A DNA stretch of 64,000 nucleotides from Citrobacter enshiensis (lineage in GTDB: Bacteria > Pseudomonadota > Gammaproteobacteria > Enterobacterales > Enterobacteriaceae): assembly GCF_029338175.1 (NCBI RefSeq), contig NZ_CP119862.1, forward strand, positions 3,162,001 to 3,226,000, read 5' to 3'. Below the pieces are notes generated by a model. The model was not told the origin of the DNA and made no database searches. It saw nothing but the letters and a program-made list of their open reading frames with translations. Positions 56,860-64,000 of the stretch are shown here, one piece after another (the first letter of the stretch is position 1; each line of letters begins with the position of its first letter). A program made the position numbers and the translations under genes.

Positions 56860-57780
56860 ATGAATATGAAATTGACAACGTTTTTCGCGGCGGCACTCGC
56901 AGTTGTTGGCTTTTGCAGCACTGCTTCAGCCGTTACGTATCCACTACCGACAGACGGTAGCCGGGTGATTGGTCAAAACCAGGTCATCACTGTCCCGGAA
57001 GGCAATACCCAGCCGCTGGAGTATTTTGCTGCCCAATACCAGATGGGTCTTTCCAACATGCTGGAAGCTAACCCGGGCGTGGATACCTTCCTGCCGAAAG
57101 GCGGTACGGTGCTGAACATTCCGCAACAGTTGATCCTGCCGGATACCGTGCATGAAGGTATTGTCATCAACAGTGCTGAAATGCGTCTGTACTACTACCC
57201 GAAAGGCACCAACACCGTTATCGTGCTGCCGATTGGTATTGGCCAGTTAGGTAAAGATACGCCGATCAACTGGACCACCAAAGTGGAACGTAAAAAAGCA
57301 GGCCCGACCTGGACGCCGACGGCAAAAATGCACGCCGAATACCGTGCTGCGGGTGAACCGCTGCCTGCGGTCGTGCCTGCCGGTCCGGATAACCCGATGG
57401 GTCTGTACGCACTGTACATTGGCCGCCTGTATGCCATCCACGGGACTAATGCCAACTTTGGTGTTGGTTTGCGCGTGAGCCACGGTTGTGTGCGTCTGCG
57501 TAACGAAGACATCAAATTCCTGTTTCAGAATGTACCGGTCGGTACGCGCGTTCAGTTCATTGATGAACCAGTGAAAGCCACCACCGAGCCAGACGGCAGC
57601 CGCTACATTGAGGTGCATAACCCGCTGTCGACCACTGAAGCTCAGTTTGAAGGCGGCGAGATCGTACCGATTACGCTGAACAAGAGCATTACAAGCATCA
57701 CCGGTCAGCCTGACGTCGATCAGTCAGTCGTTGAACAGGCAGTACAGAACCGTTCTGGTATGCCGGTTCGTCTGAACTAA
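56860..57780 (+). CDS. ldtB: L,D-transpeptidase LdtB (YbiS)
   Basis: Periplasmic enzyme that attaches Braun lipoprotein to meso-diaminopimelate of peptidoglycan. ATG 56860 gives 306 residues, as in E. coli; the in-frame ATG at 56854 adds two. The signal peptide is 1-24 (STASA-VTY). A LysM-type domain lies at about 45-90, and the YkuD domain has IHGTNANFG (H194) and [11 protein letters not shown] (catalytic C210). Divergent from ybiT. It contrasts with the distinct YkuD-type domain of the gene at 27197. Confidence 0.97.
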   Translation: MNMKLTTFFAAALAVVGFCSTASAVTYPLPTDGSRVIGQNQVITVPEGNTQPLEYFAAQYQMGLSNMLEANPGVDTFLPKGGTVLNIPQQLILPDTVHEGIVINSAEMRLYYYPKGTNTVIVLPIGIGQLGKDTPINWTTKVERKKAGPTWTPTAKMHAEYRAAGEPLPAVVPAGPDNPMGLYALYIGRLYAIHGTNANFGVGLRVSHGCVRLRNEDIKFLFQNVPVGTRVQFIDEPVKATTEPDGSRYIEVHNPLSTTEAQFEGGEIVPITLNKSITSITGQPDVDQSVVEQAVQNRSGMPVRLN

Positions 57781-57789
57781 TTCCATGAA

Positions 57790-57823
57790 AAAGGCCCGAT
57801 AGCACTATGCTTATCGGGCCTTT
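57790..57823. terminator. Bidirectional terminator between ldtB and ybiR
   Basis: AAAGGCCCGATA (57790-57801) pairs with TATCGGGCCTTT (57812-57823) around a 10-base loop. It has an A-tract on one side and T on the other, between convergent genes. Confidence 0.88.
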
Positions 57824-57852
57824 AACACGCCAGCCAACATCCTGCCTAAGCG

Positions 57853-58962
57853 CTATCTCAACAGCAACAACCCATACCCTACCAACGCCGCCCATACCAA
57901 CATCGGTAACGAATACAGATGGAAACGCCACCAGATGCGTCGGTCGTTTGCCATGCGTAATGCAATCAGATTTGCCAACGAGCCAGGTAACAGACCGAAA
58001 CCGCCGATATTGACCGCCCATGCCAGCAACAGCGTAGGCGGTACATAGTTCAACAGTAGAATCGTCGTGGGCACGTTGCTGATAAATTGCGACAGTCCGA
58101 TAGCCGTCAACCAAAGTCCAGGCCCGGAAAGCGTGCCGATATGGCCTGAAATCGCCTGCAACGCGGGAAGCTGGGTTAATAAATGCACGTCGATAAACAT
58201 CGCCATAAACACCAGCAGCAACGTCCAGTCCACGCTGAGCACCACGCGACGCGCCAGTATCAGAAATCCTGCCGCCACAATTGCCAGTCCCCACAGCTCC
58301 TGCTTCAGCTCCAGCGCACTCAGAAAGACGATGTACAGTCCGAGACAGCTCCACACCAGCCGCGGCTGCCAGTCTGGCGAGCGCGTCCCGGTATGGTATT
58401 GCAGCGCTTTCGCCGGAAAACAGAACCAGCACAGCACCAGTAAGGTCAGCATCATTGCGACAGCGAGCGGCAGCATCTGCCAGGTAAAGGCGGTAAATGA
58501 CAGGCCAGAACGCCCCCACAGCAGAATATTTTGCGGGTTGCCAATGGGGGTGAGCAGTGAACCGGCATTCACCGCCAGCGCTTCAAAAATGATCAGCCGA
58601 TTAACCGGAATCGCGCACAGTTTTTTGAGGGTAATGGTGAGAGGGACTACGATAAACAACGCCACATCGTTGGTCAGAAACGTCGACAGTCCAGCGGCCG
58701 CCAGCACCATGAACATCGCCAGACGACGCTCGGTGGCAAACCGGCGGGTCATCCTGCGCCCCAGCACATCGAAGTAGCCGCTCAGTTCAACCCCTTTTGT
58801 CAGCAGCATTAAACCGCTGAGGGTAATAATGGTATGCCAGTCAATGGCAGCGAGCCAACGACGAGGCGAAAATGGCACACAAAGACTTAAGCCAATCCCG
58901 ATAATCATCAACAACTGAAAAAAGCGATCGCGCCTGAGCGCTCGCAAAAAGGGAAGACTCAT
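57853..58962 (-). CDS. ybiR: Putative anion permease YbiR
   Basis: Membrane protein of the ArsB/NhaD-type ion transporter superfamily, 369 residues with about ten spans. Conserved segments are [18 protein letters not shown] near 93-110 and [20 protein letters not shown], whose NP-containing hairpins are typical of this superfamily. The substrate is unknown. The ATG overlaps the mntR stop as ATGA (58962-58959), so it is translationally coupled to a manganese regulator. Confidence 0.92.
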   Translation of the reverse strand: MSLPFLRALRRDRFFQLLMIIGIGLSLCVPFSPRRWLAAIDWHTIITLSGLMLLTKGVELSGYFDVLGRRMTRRFATERRLAMFMVLAAAGLSTFLTNDVALFIVVPLTITLKKLCAIPVNRLIIFEALAVNAGSLLTPIGNPQNILLWGRSGLSFTAFTWQMLPLAVAMMLTLLVLCWFCFPAKALQYHTGTRSPDWQPRLVWSCLGLYIVFLSALELKQELWGLAIVAAGFLILARRVVLSVDWTLLLVFMAMFIDVHLLTQLPALQAISGHIGTLSGPGLWLTAIGLSQFISNVPTTILLLNYVPPTLLLAWAVNIGGFGLLPGSLANLIALRMANDRRIWWRFHLYSLPMLVWAALVGYGLLLLR

Positions 58963-59432
58963 TCAGATGCGGTTCCGATTTTTTGTGTAAAGAACCGAAA
59001 TGCCTCCAGCGTTTCCTGGCTCACGTGGTGCTCCATTCCCTCTGCATCACGGCGCGCGATATCCGCACTCACGCCCAGCACCAGCAGAAAATTTTCAACG
59101 ATCTGATGTCGCTCACGGCTCTCCTGCGCCAGTTTCTCCCCTTCCGGGGTCAGGAACACCCCTCGCCAGGGGATCATTTCAATCAGTCCAACCGAGGCCA
59201 GTCGTTTAAGCATTTTGGCGACGGTGGGTTGTGAAACACCCAGTCGGGCCGCCATATCGACCTGACGCGCCTCCCCGACCTCGATGATTAAGTCGGAAAT
59301 CAGCTCGACATAGTCATCAATCAGTTCACGACGGTGCGCTTCCCTGACCTGACGAAACCCCTCGACGTGTTCCTCGACATTCACTAATTGCGTCACTTTT
59401 TTTGTTGTTGGCGTACCTGCGCGACGACTCAT
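58959..59432 (-). CDS. mntR: Manganese-responsive regulator MntR
   Basis: DtxR-family metalloregulator that represses mntH and mntS when manganese is bound. ATG 59432 gives 157 residues against 155 in E. coli; longer starts add an unrelated leader. The winged helix covers about 35-95 ([22 protein letters not shown]). Metal-binding residues cluster in [13 protein letters not shown] and EGMEHHVS. A palindromic MntR box lies at 59542-59559, before divergent mntS. Confidence 0.95.
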   Translation of the reverse strand: MSRRAGTPTTKKVTQLVNVEEHVEGFRQVREAHRRELIDDYVELISDLIIEVGEARQVDMAARLGVSQPTVAKMLKRLASVGLIEMIPWRGVFLTPEGEKLAQESRERHQIVENFLLVLGVSADIARRDAEGMEHHVSQETLEAFRFFTQKIGTASE

Positions 59433-59541
59433 TCTGCTTCCCCATGACTGTGACGCGTTGACTGTATCTGATGTAAGAAAATGCATTGTAAACCAGAGTT
59501 GCCCTGGCACAAAAAATTAACGTTTTAGCAATAGCTATATA

Positions 59542-59559
59542 ATATAGCCTGTGCTATAT
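59542..59559. promoter_or_regulatory. MntR box upstream of mntS
   Basis: ATATAGC-CTGT-GCTATAT is a perfect 7-4-7 inverted repeat, close to the E. coli MntR sites. It lies 60 bp before mntS and 110 bp before mntR, so it should control mntS and possibly mntR. Confidence 0.8.
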
Positions 59560-59618
59560 CTGTATGTAATACAGTCATCCCTCAAGGATTGATGGGATCG
59601 AGAAGTCAGGAGGTTTAT

Positions 59619-59747
59619 ATGAACGAATTCAAGAGGTGCATGCGCGTGTTTAGTCACTCTCCCTTTAAGGTACGGTTAATGCTGATCTCAATGCTGTGCG
59701 AAATGATCAACGGCAAACCAGAGCAGGATAAACCCTCCTCACACTAA
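59619..59747 (+). CDS. mntS: Small manganese protein MntS
   Basis: 42-residue small protein, the E. coli length, which raises intracellular manganese availability by inhibiting the exporter MntP. The sequence starts MNEFKRCMRVFSHSPFKVRL and ends KPEQDKPSSH, nearly identical to E. coli MntS as I recall it. The ribosome site AGGAGG sits four bases before the ATG. It falls within the region that in E. coli also carries the RybA transcript. An MntR box lies upstream and a short hairpin downstream. Confidence 0.93.
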   Translation: MNEFKRCMRVFSHSPFKVRLMLISMLCEMINGKPEQDKPSSH

Positions 59748-59748
59748 C

Positions 59749-59775
59749 GCGGCGTCGCGGTACGCCGCTTCCTTA
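59749..59775 (+). terminator. Terminator-like hairpin after mntS
   Basis: GCGGCGT (59749-59755) pairs with ACGCCGC (59762-59768), followed by TTCCTTATT. It begins one base after the mntS stop. Confidence 0.65.
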
Positions 59776-60015
59776 TTCTTCTCTCCACCACAGTTAATTT
59801 TATCGTTTCAGCGCAAATACCCCTTCTTTTTGTCTGATTTGCTATCCCCTTCGCAAAACATTTTCGCTGTAGTAGTTGACCTAAACATGAGCAAGCTCTA
59901 TCTTCTTGCAGCCCTGCATATATTGCGGCACGCAGATATCCTCTTCACGCACTCTCAGGCAGGCATTAACCCTTTGCGCCAGGGTAAGCACATGGCGTTT
60001 TTGTAATAGTGGCAT

Positions 60016-61599
60016 ATGAATTTAACCCTCAAAGACTCGCTTATTGCCCGCAGCCGGGTCATTAACCCGTGGACGGCCTTTTACTTTTTACAATCTTTGC
60101 TGATTAACCTCGCACTGGGTTACCCCTTTAGCCTGCTCTATAGCGCGGCCTTTACCTGCATATTGCTGCTGCTCTGGCGTAGCGCGCCGCGTACGCAAAA
60201 GGTGCTGGTCGGCGTGTGTTCACTGATCGCCGCCATGTATTTCCCGTTCGGTCAGGCATACGGTTCGCCCAACTTCAATACCTTGCTGGCGATGCATTCG
60301 ACCAACGTGGAAGAGTCGACCGAGATCCTGACGATCTTCCCGTGGTACAACTACCTGGTGGGCGTCTTCATCTTTGCGCTGGGCGTGATTGCCATTCGTC
60401 GTAAAAAAGAGACCGAAAAGAAACCCTGGAATACGCTCAACAGCCTGTGCCTGCTGTTTAGCATCATCACGTTCTTTGTTGCCCCCGTACAAAACCTGGC
60501 ATGGGGCGGCGTCTTTAAACTGAAGGATACGGGTTACCCGGTGTTCCGCTTCGTCAAAGACGTTATCGTTAATAACAATGAGGTGATAGACGAACAGGCG
60601 CGGATGGCGAAACTGGCCGGTATGAAAGACACCTGGACCGTGACAGCGGTCAAACCCAAATACCATACCTATGTGGTGGTGATTGGTGAAAGTGCGCGCC
60701 GGGACGCGCTGGGGGCGTTTGGCGGCCACTGGGATAACACCCCCTTCGCCAGCACGGTCAACGGCAATATTTTTATGGATTACGTTGCTGCGAGCGGATC
60801 TACACAAAAATCGCTTGGCCTGACGCTTAACCGTGTGGTGGACAATCAACCGCAGTATCAGGATAACTTTGTGACGCTGGCCAACCGAGCCGGTTTCCAG
60901 ACATGGTGGTTCTCTAATCAGGGGCAAATTGGCGAGTACGACACCGCTATCGCCAGTATTGCGAAACGTGCTGACGAAGTGCATTTCCTGAAAGACGGCA
61001 ACTTTGAAGCGAACAAAAATGCGCGTGACGAAGCGCTGTTAAAAATGACCGCCCAGGTACTCGAAACCGAGCATACGCAGCCGCAGCTTATTGTCCTGCA
61101 TTTAATGGGATCTCATCCGCAGGCCTGCGATCGTACGCAAGGTAAATACGCGGAATTCGTGCAGTCAAAAGAGACGTCCTGCTATCTCTACACCATGACG
61201 CAAACTGACGACCTGCTACGCCAGCTGTACGACCAGCTGCGCAATAGCGGCAGCAGTTTCTCGATGGTCTATTTCTCCGATCACGGTCTGGCGTTTAAAG
61301 AGCGTGGAAAAGAGGTGCAATATCTGGCGCATGATGATCAGTTCCAGCAGAACTTCCAGGTGCCGTTTATGGTGATCTCCAGCGATGATAAAGCCCACCG
61401 CAAAATCAAAGCGCGCCGTTCCGCCAATGACTTCCTGGGCTTTTTCGCACAATGGACCGGGATCAGCGCAAAAGAGATCACGACCCAATACCGTTTCATC
61501 TCTGAGCAGAAGGCTGGGCCGACTTTCATCACCAACTTCAAGTTACAGAAGGTGGATTACAACCATCTTGGCACTGACATCTTCGACACCAAATCGTGA
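60016..61599 (+). CDS. opgE: Phosphoethanolamine transferase OpgE (YbiP)
   Basis: Inner-membrane alkaline-phosphatase-superfamily transferase that adds phosphoethanolamine to osmoregulated periplasmic glucans. 527 residues as in E. coli. Four to five N-terminal spans (about 20-165) precede the periplasmic catalytic domain (215-520). Metal and active-site motifs: VVVIGESARRDALG near 220, ASGSTQKSLG with the nucleophile region near 258, and YFSDHGLAFKERG near 420. The 268 bp before it hold mntS leader-distal DNA and its promoter, with no other gene. Confidence 0.92.
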   Translation: MNLTLKDSLIARSRVINPWTAFYFLQSLLINLALGYPFSLLYSAAFTCILLLLWRSAPRTQKVLVGVCSLIAAMYFPFGQAYGSPNFNTLLAMHSTNVEESTEILTIFPWYNYLVGVFIFALGVIAIRRKKETEKKPWNTLNSLCLLFSIITFFVAPVQNLAWGGVFKLKDTGYPVFRFVKDVIVNNNEVIDEQARMAKLAGMKDTWTVTAVKPKYHTYVVVIGESARRDALGAFGGHWDNTPFASTVNGNIFMDYVAASGSTQKSLGLTLNRVVDNQPQYQDNFVTLANRAGFQTWWFSNQGQIGEYDTAIASIAKRADEVHFLKDGNFEANKNARDEALLKMTAQVLETEHTQPQLIVLHLMGSHPQACDRTQGKYAEFVQSKETSCYLYTMTQTDDLLRQLYDQLRNSGSSFSMVYFSDHGLAFKERGKEVQYLAHDDQFQQNFQVPFMVISSDDKAHRKIKARRSANDFLGFFAQWTGISAKEITTQYRFISEQKAGPTFITNFKLQKVDYNHLGTDIFDTKS

Positions 61600-61651
61600 T
61601 GACCGAACGGGGGGATGAGATATCCCCCCGTCGTTTTCGCCATTTTCAGAC

Positions 61652-61685
61652 AAAAAAAATCCGCCCCAAGAGGCGGATTTTTCAT
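61652..61685. terminator. Bidirectional terminator between opgE and ompX
   Basis: An A-tract and ATCCGCC pair with GGCGGATTTTT around a CCAAGA loop, 50 bases after opgE and just before the ompX stop. Both strands end the stem with T-runs. Confidence 0.92.
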
Positions 61686-61698
61686 ATCACCGTCGTGA

Positions 61699-62214
61699 TT
61701 AGAAGCGGTAACCAACACCCGCGATCCAGGTACCAACATCAACGCTACGAATACGGCTCTGCTCGTAGGAGAAGTCCAGAGCAACGTTTTCGATCGGGTT
61801 GAACTGAACACCGGCACCGTAGGAGAAACCGTAGTCACTGGTGTCGTTTTTGTCAGTCGGTAAATTCGTTTCCTGGAATTTACCGTAGCCAACACCAACT
61901 ACACCGTAGATGCTTGCCCAGTCGTTCAGACGGTAAGCCGGACCTGCGGTGAGGCCGTAATACTGGGTTTTGTTGTAATCGCCTGCACTGTTGGTACGAC
62001 TTTTTTCGGTGTAGGTGAAGGAACCAATTACGCCCAGCGGGTTGTTGTCCTGCTCGTAACGATACTTCAGGTTAAAACCGCCCATTTTGTTGGCCTGGCC
62101 CTGAGCATCGCTCTGAGCGTAACCACCAGTAACGGTAGAAGTAGCAGCTACAGCAGTACCTGCGGAGATAGCCAGTACAGCGGCCAGTGCTGAAAGACAT
62201 GCAATTTTTTTCAT
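61699..62214 (-). CDS. ompX: Outer-membrane protein OmpX
   Basis: Eight-stranded outer-membrane beta-barrel of the Ail/Lom family, 171 residues as in E. coli from ATG 62214 (GAGG upstream); the GTG at 62220 is inferior. The signal peptide is 1-23 (SAGTAVA-ATS). The mature barrel ends with the terminal phenylalanine signature WIAGVGYRF needed for BAM assembly. Small RNAs such as CyaR are known to repress ompX elsewhere; the AT-rich leader upstream is compatible with that. Confidence 0.97.
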   Translation of the reverse strand: MKKIACLSALAAVLAISAGTAVAATSTVTGGYAQSDAQGQANKMGGFNLKYRYEQDNNPLGVIGSFTYTEKSRTNSAGDYNKTQYYGLTAGPAYRLNDWASIYGVVGVGYGKFQETNLPTDKNDTSDYGFSYGAGVQFNPIENVALDFSYEQSRIRSVDVGTWIAGVGYRF

Positions 62215-62568
62215 AACCACCTCAAATGTGCTTCAAGTAAATCCTAAGCTTTAAATATATCAAATATTGATGAGAAACTCTTTGCGATTCGCGATGTCTA
62301 ACGAAGCCTTTCATGTAACAAAACGTTTCCAAAGCTCGCTATCTCTTTCAAATAACATCACTTTTTCGCATGATTGCACCATTATTACGCGCAAAATATG
62401 GCACTTTCATCCAGATTAATCCTAATCACGCAGATTATTAATCCATCAACAAACATCCATTTTACGGATTTTCTGGATTTTTTTTTCAACGAATACTCAA
62501 CCGCCCGAGGGTTATTTCCATTACACTCCCCCTTTTACTTTTCTACACATTTATTGACAGGAGAAAGG
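62215..62568. other. Divergent ompX/rhtA regulatory region
   Basis: 354 AT-rich bases with the ompX leader and promoter on the minus strand and the rhtA promoter and long leader on the plus strand. A TGGAT-T9 word at 62474-62487 resembles a weak attenuator, but its stem is only five pairs. Confidence 0.55.
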
Positions 62569-63456
62569 ATGCCGGGGTCGTCACGAAAAACGCCAGTCTG
62601 GTTACCCATCTTGGTTTTACTTATTGCCATGTCCTCTATTCAAAGCGGGGCTTCTTTGGCGAAAACGCTATTCCCTCTCGTTGGCGCACCGGGCGTTACT
62701 GCACTGCGCCTCGCGTTGGGTACGTTAATCCTTATCGCGTTCTTTAAACCCTGGCGTTTGCGTTTTGCAAAAGAACAGCGCCTTCCTCTGGTGTTTTATG
62801 GGCTGTCGCTGGGGGGAATGAACTACCTCTTTTATTTGTCGATCCAGACGGTACCGCTGGGTATCGCCGTTGCGCTGGAATTCACCGGTCCCCTTGCGGT
62901 GGCCCTGTTTTCTTCACGCCGTCCCGTTGATTTTATTTGGGTGGCGCTGGCCGTCCTTGGGCTCTGGTTTCTGTTACCGCTGGGGCAGGATGTGTCTCAT
63001 GTTGATCTCACCGGCGCGGTACTGGCGCTTGGGGCTGGTGCCTGCTGGGCGGTCTATATTCTCACCGGACACCGCGCGGGAGAGGAACACGGCCCCGCCA
63101 CCGTCGCGGTAGGCTCACTCATTGCCGCAATGGTTTTTGTGCCACTTGGCGTAATCCAGGCAGGTGATGCCCTGTGGCACTGGTCGATTATCCCATTAGG
63201 TCTGGCTGTGGCTGTCCTTTCCACAGCACTGCCCTACTCGCTGGAGATGATTGCGCTGACACGCCTGCCCACGCGCACATTTGGCACGCTAATGAGTATG
63301 GAGCCTGCCCTGGCCGCCGTGTCCGGGATGATTTTCCTGGGGGAGACGCTGACGCTGGTACAGACGCTGGCCTTAGGTGCCATCATTGCGGCATCAATGG
63401 GCTCAACGCTCACCCTGCGTCGTGAAACCAAAATTGAGCAGGTCGATATTAATTGA
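62569..63456 (+). CDS. rhtA: Threonine/homoserine exporter RhtA
   Basis: Inner-membrane DMT-superfamily exporter of threonine and homoserine. ATG 62569 (AGGAGAAAGG upstream) gives 295 residues, equal to E. coli; a long in-frame extension upstream to 62374 is not family-like. Two EamA domains give ten spans, with conserved GGASLAK-like (QSGASLAKTLFPLVG) and ALEFTGPLAVALFSSRRP segments. A perfect hairpin follows nine bases after the stop. Confidence 0.95.
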   Translation: MPGSSRKTPVWLPILVLLIAMSSIQSGASLAKTLFPLVGAPGVTALRLALGTLILIAFFKPWRLRFAKEQRLPLVFYGLSLGGMNYLFYLSIQTVPLGIAVALEFTGPLAVALFSSRRPVDFIWVALAVLGLWFLLPLGQDVSHVDLTGAVLALGAGACWAVYILTGHRAGEEHGPATVAVGSLIAAMVFVPLGVIQAGDALWHWSIIPLGLAVAVLSTALPYSLEMIALTRLPTRTFGTLMSMEPALAAVSGMIFLGETLTLVQTLALGAIIAASMGSTLTLRRETKIEQVDIN

Positions 63457-63464
63457 TATTACCG

Positions 63465-63493
63465 TTCTGCATGATGTGCATCATCATGCAGAA
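63465..63493. terminator. Perfect 12-bp hairpin after rhtA
   Basis: TTCTGCATGATG (63465-63476) pairs with CATCATGCAGAA (63482-63493), loop TGCAT. There is no T-tract. It may end rhtA or bind a protein in the dps upstream region. Confidence 0.6.
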
Positions 63494-63618
63494 TATTCTC
63501 CTGGCTGAACCCTCTGATATTCATTTATTCCTGGCGTTCTCATTGGCATATTTATTCTCATTTTCATTTCCTGACAAAAATAAACAACAGACACGCAACA
63601 AAAGAATCACCACATTGA

Positions 63619-64000
<382 letters not shown>

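Noticed and set aside
60220-60984. 254-codon minus-strand frame inside opgE
   Set aside because: Antisense shadow of a gene with intact phosphoethanolamine-transferase motifs.
62456-62489. Possible attenuator with nine T before rhtA
   Set aside because: The stem is only five base pairs, too weak to claim as a terminator.

Overview
The window comes from an enterobacterial chromosome of the Escherichia/Citrobacter/Salmonella group. A Citrobacter-like species is my best guess, inferred from protein similarity to remembered Escherichia coli K-12 proteins and from gene order; no search was run. Reading left to right it follows the K-12 block artM-artJ to dps (near 19 min of the K-12 map) in reversed orientation, with nearly all core genes collinear. 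I see no tRNA, rRNA, CRISPR array, insertion sequence or intact prophage. artM is cut by the left edge and dps by the right edge.

Core layout: arginine uptake (artM, artJ); 23S rRNA methyltransferase rlmC; putrescine ABC transporter potFGHI with ybjO; ybjN; the redox/modification group rimK-nfsA-ybjC facing grxA; ybjM and ybjL; the sigmaE small RNA RybB; rcdA-ybjJ-ybjI; mdfA, ybjG, deoR, dacC, gstB, yliI, bssR, rimO. After an accessory segment come the glutathione importer gsiABCD with iaaA, molybdopterin genes moeA-moeB, fructose-6-phosphate aldolase fsaA, the glycyl-radical pair ybiY-ybiW, phosphatase ybiV, DUF1479 gene ybiU, then ybiT, ldtB, ybiR-mntR, mntS, opgE, ompX, rhtA and dps.

Three segments depart from the K-12 layout. 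(1) Between rybB and rcdA lie a small membrane protein and a short-chain dehydrogenase-like protein whose catalytic Tyr and Lys are replaced by His and Cys. (2) Between rimO and gsiD, where K-12 has yliE-yliF, about 7 kb of patchy AT-rich DNA holds a 222-residue protein followed by a three-domain peptidoglycan enzyme (binding domain, GH108 lysozyme fold, YkuD-type L,D-transpeptidase fold). It also holds a SnoaL-like protein, two GNAT acetyltransferases, an unknown 308-residue protein, an HNH nuclease, coding remnants and short dispersed repeats. (3) Between ybiU and ybiT a sugar-utilisation cluster encodes a LacI-type regulator, an ExuT-like transporter, a GH31 glycosidase and a secreted CE15-like glucuronoyl esterase.

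The most striking regulatory signal is a 14-bp palindrome-like element, CTTTCATTCGAAAG, found upstream of ybiY-ybiW (shared with divergent fsaA), upstream of ybiV (13 of 14 bases) and upstream of ybiU. It is paired with an FNR-like box at the first and a CRP-like box at the second. This suggests an undescribed regulon joining an anaerobic glycyl-radical dehydratase, an aldolase, a sugar-phosphate phosphatase and a putative non-haem iron oxygenase.
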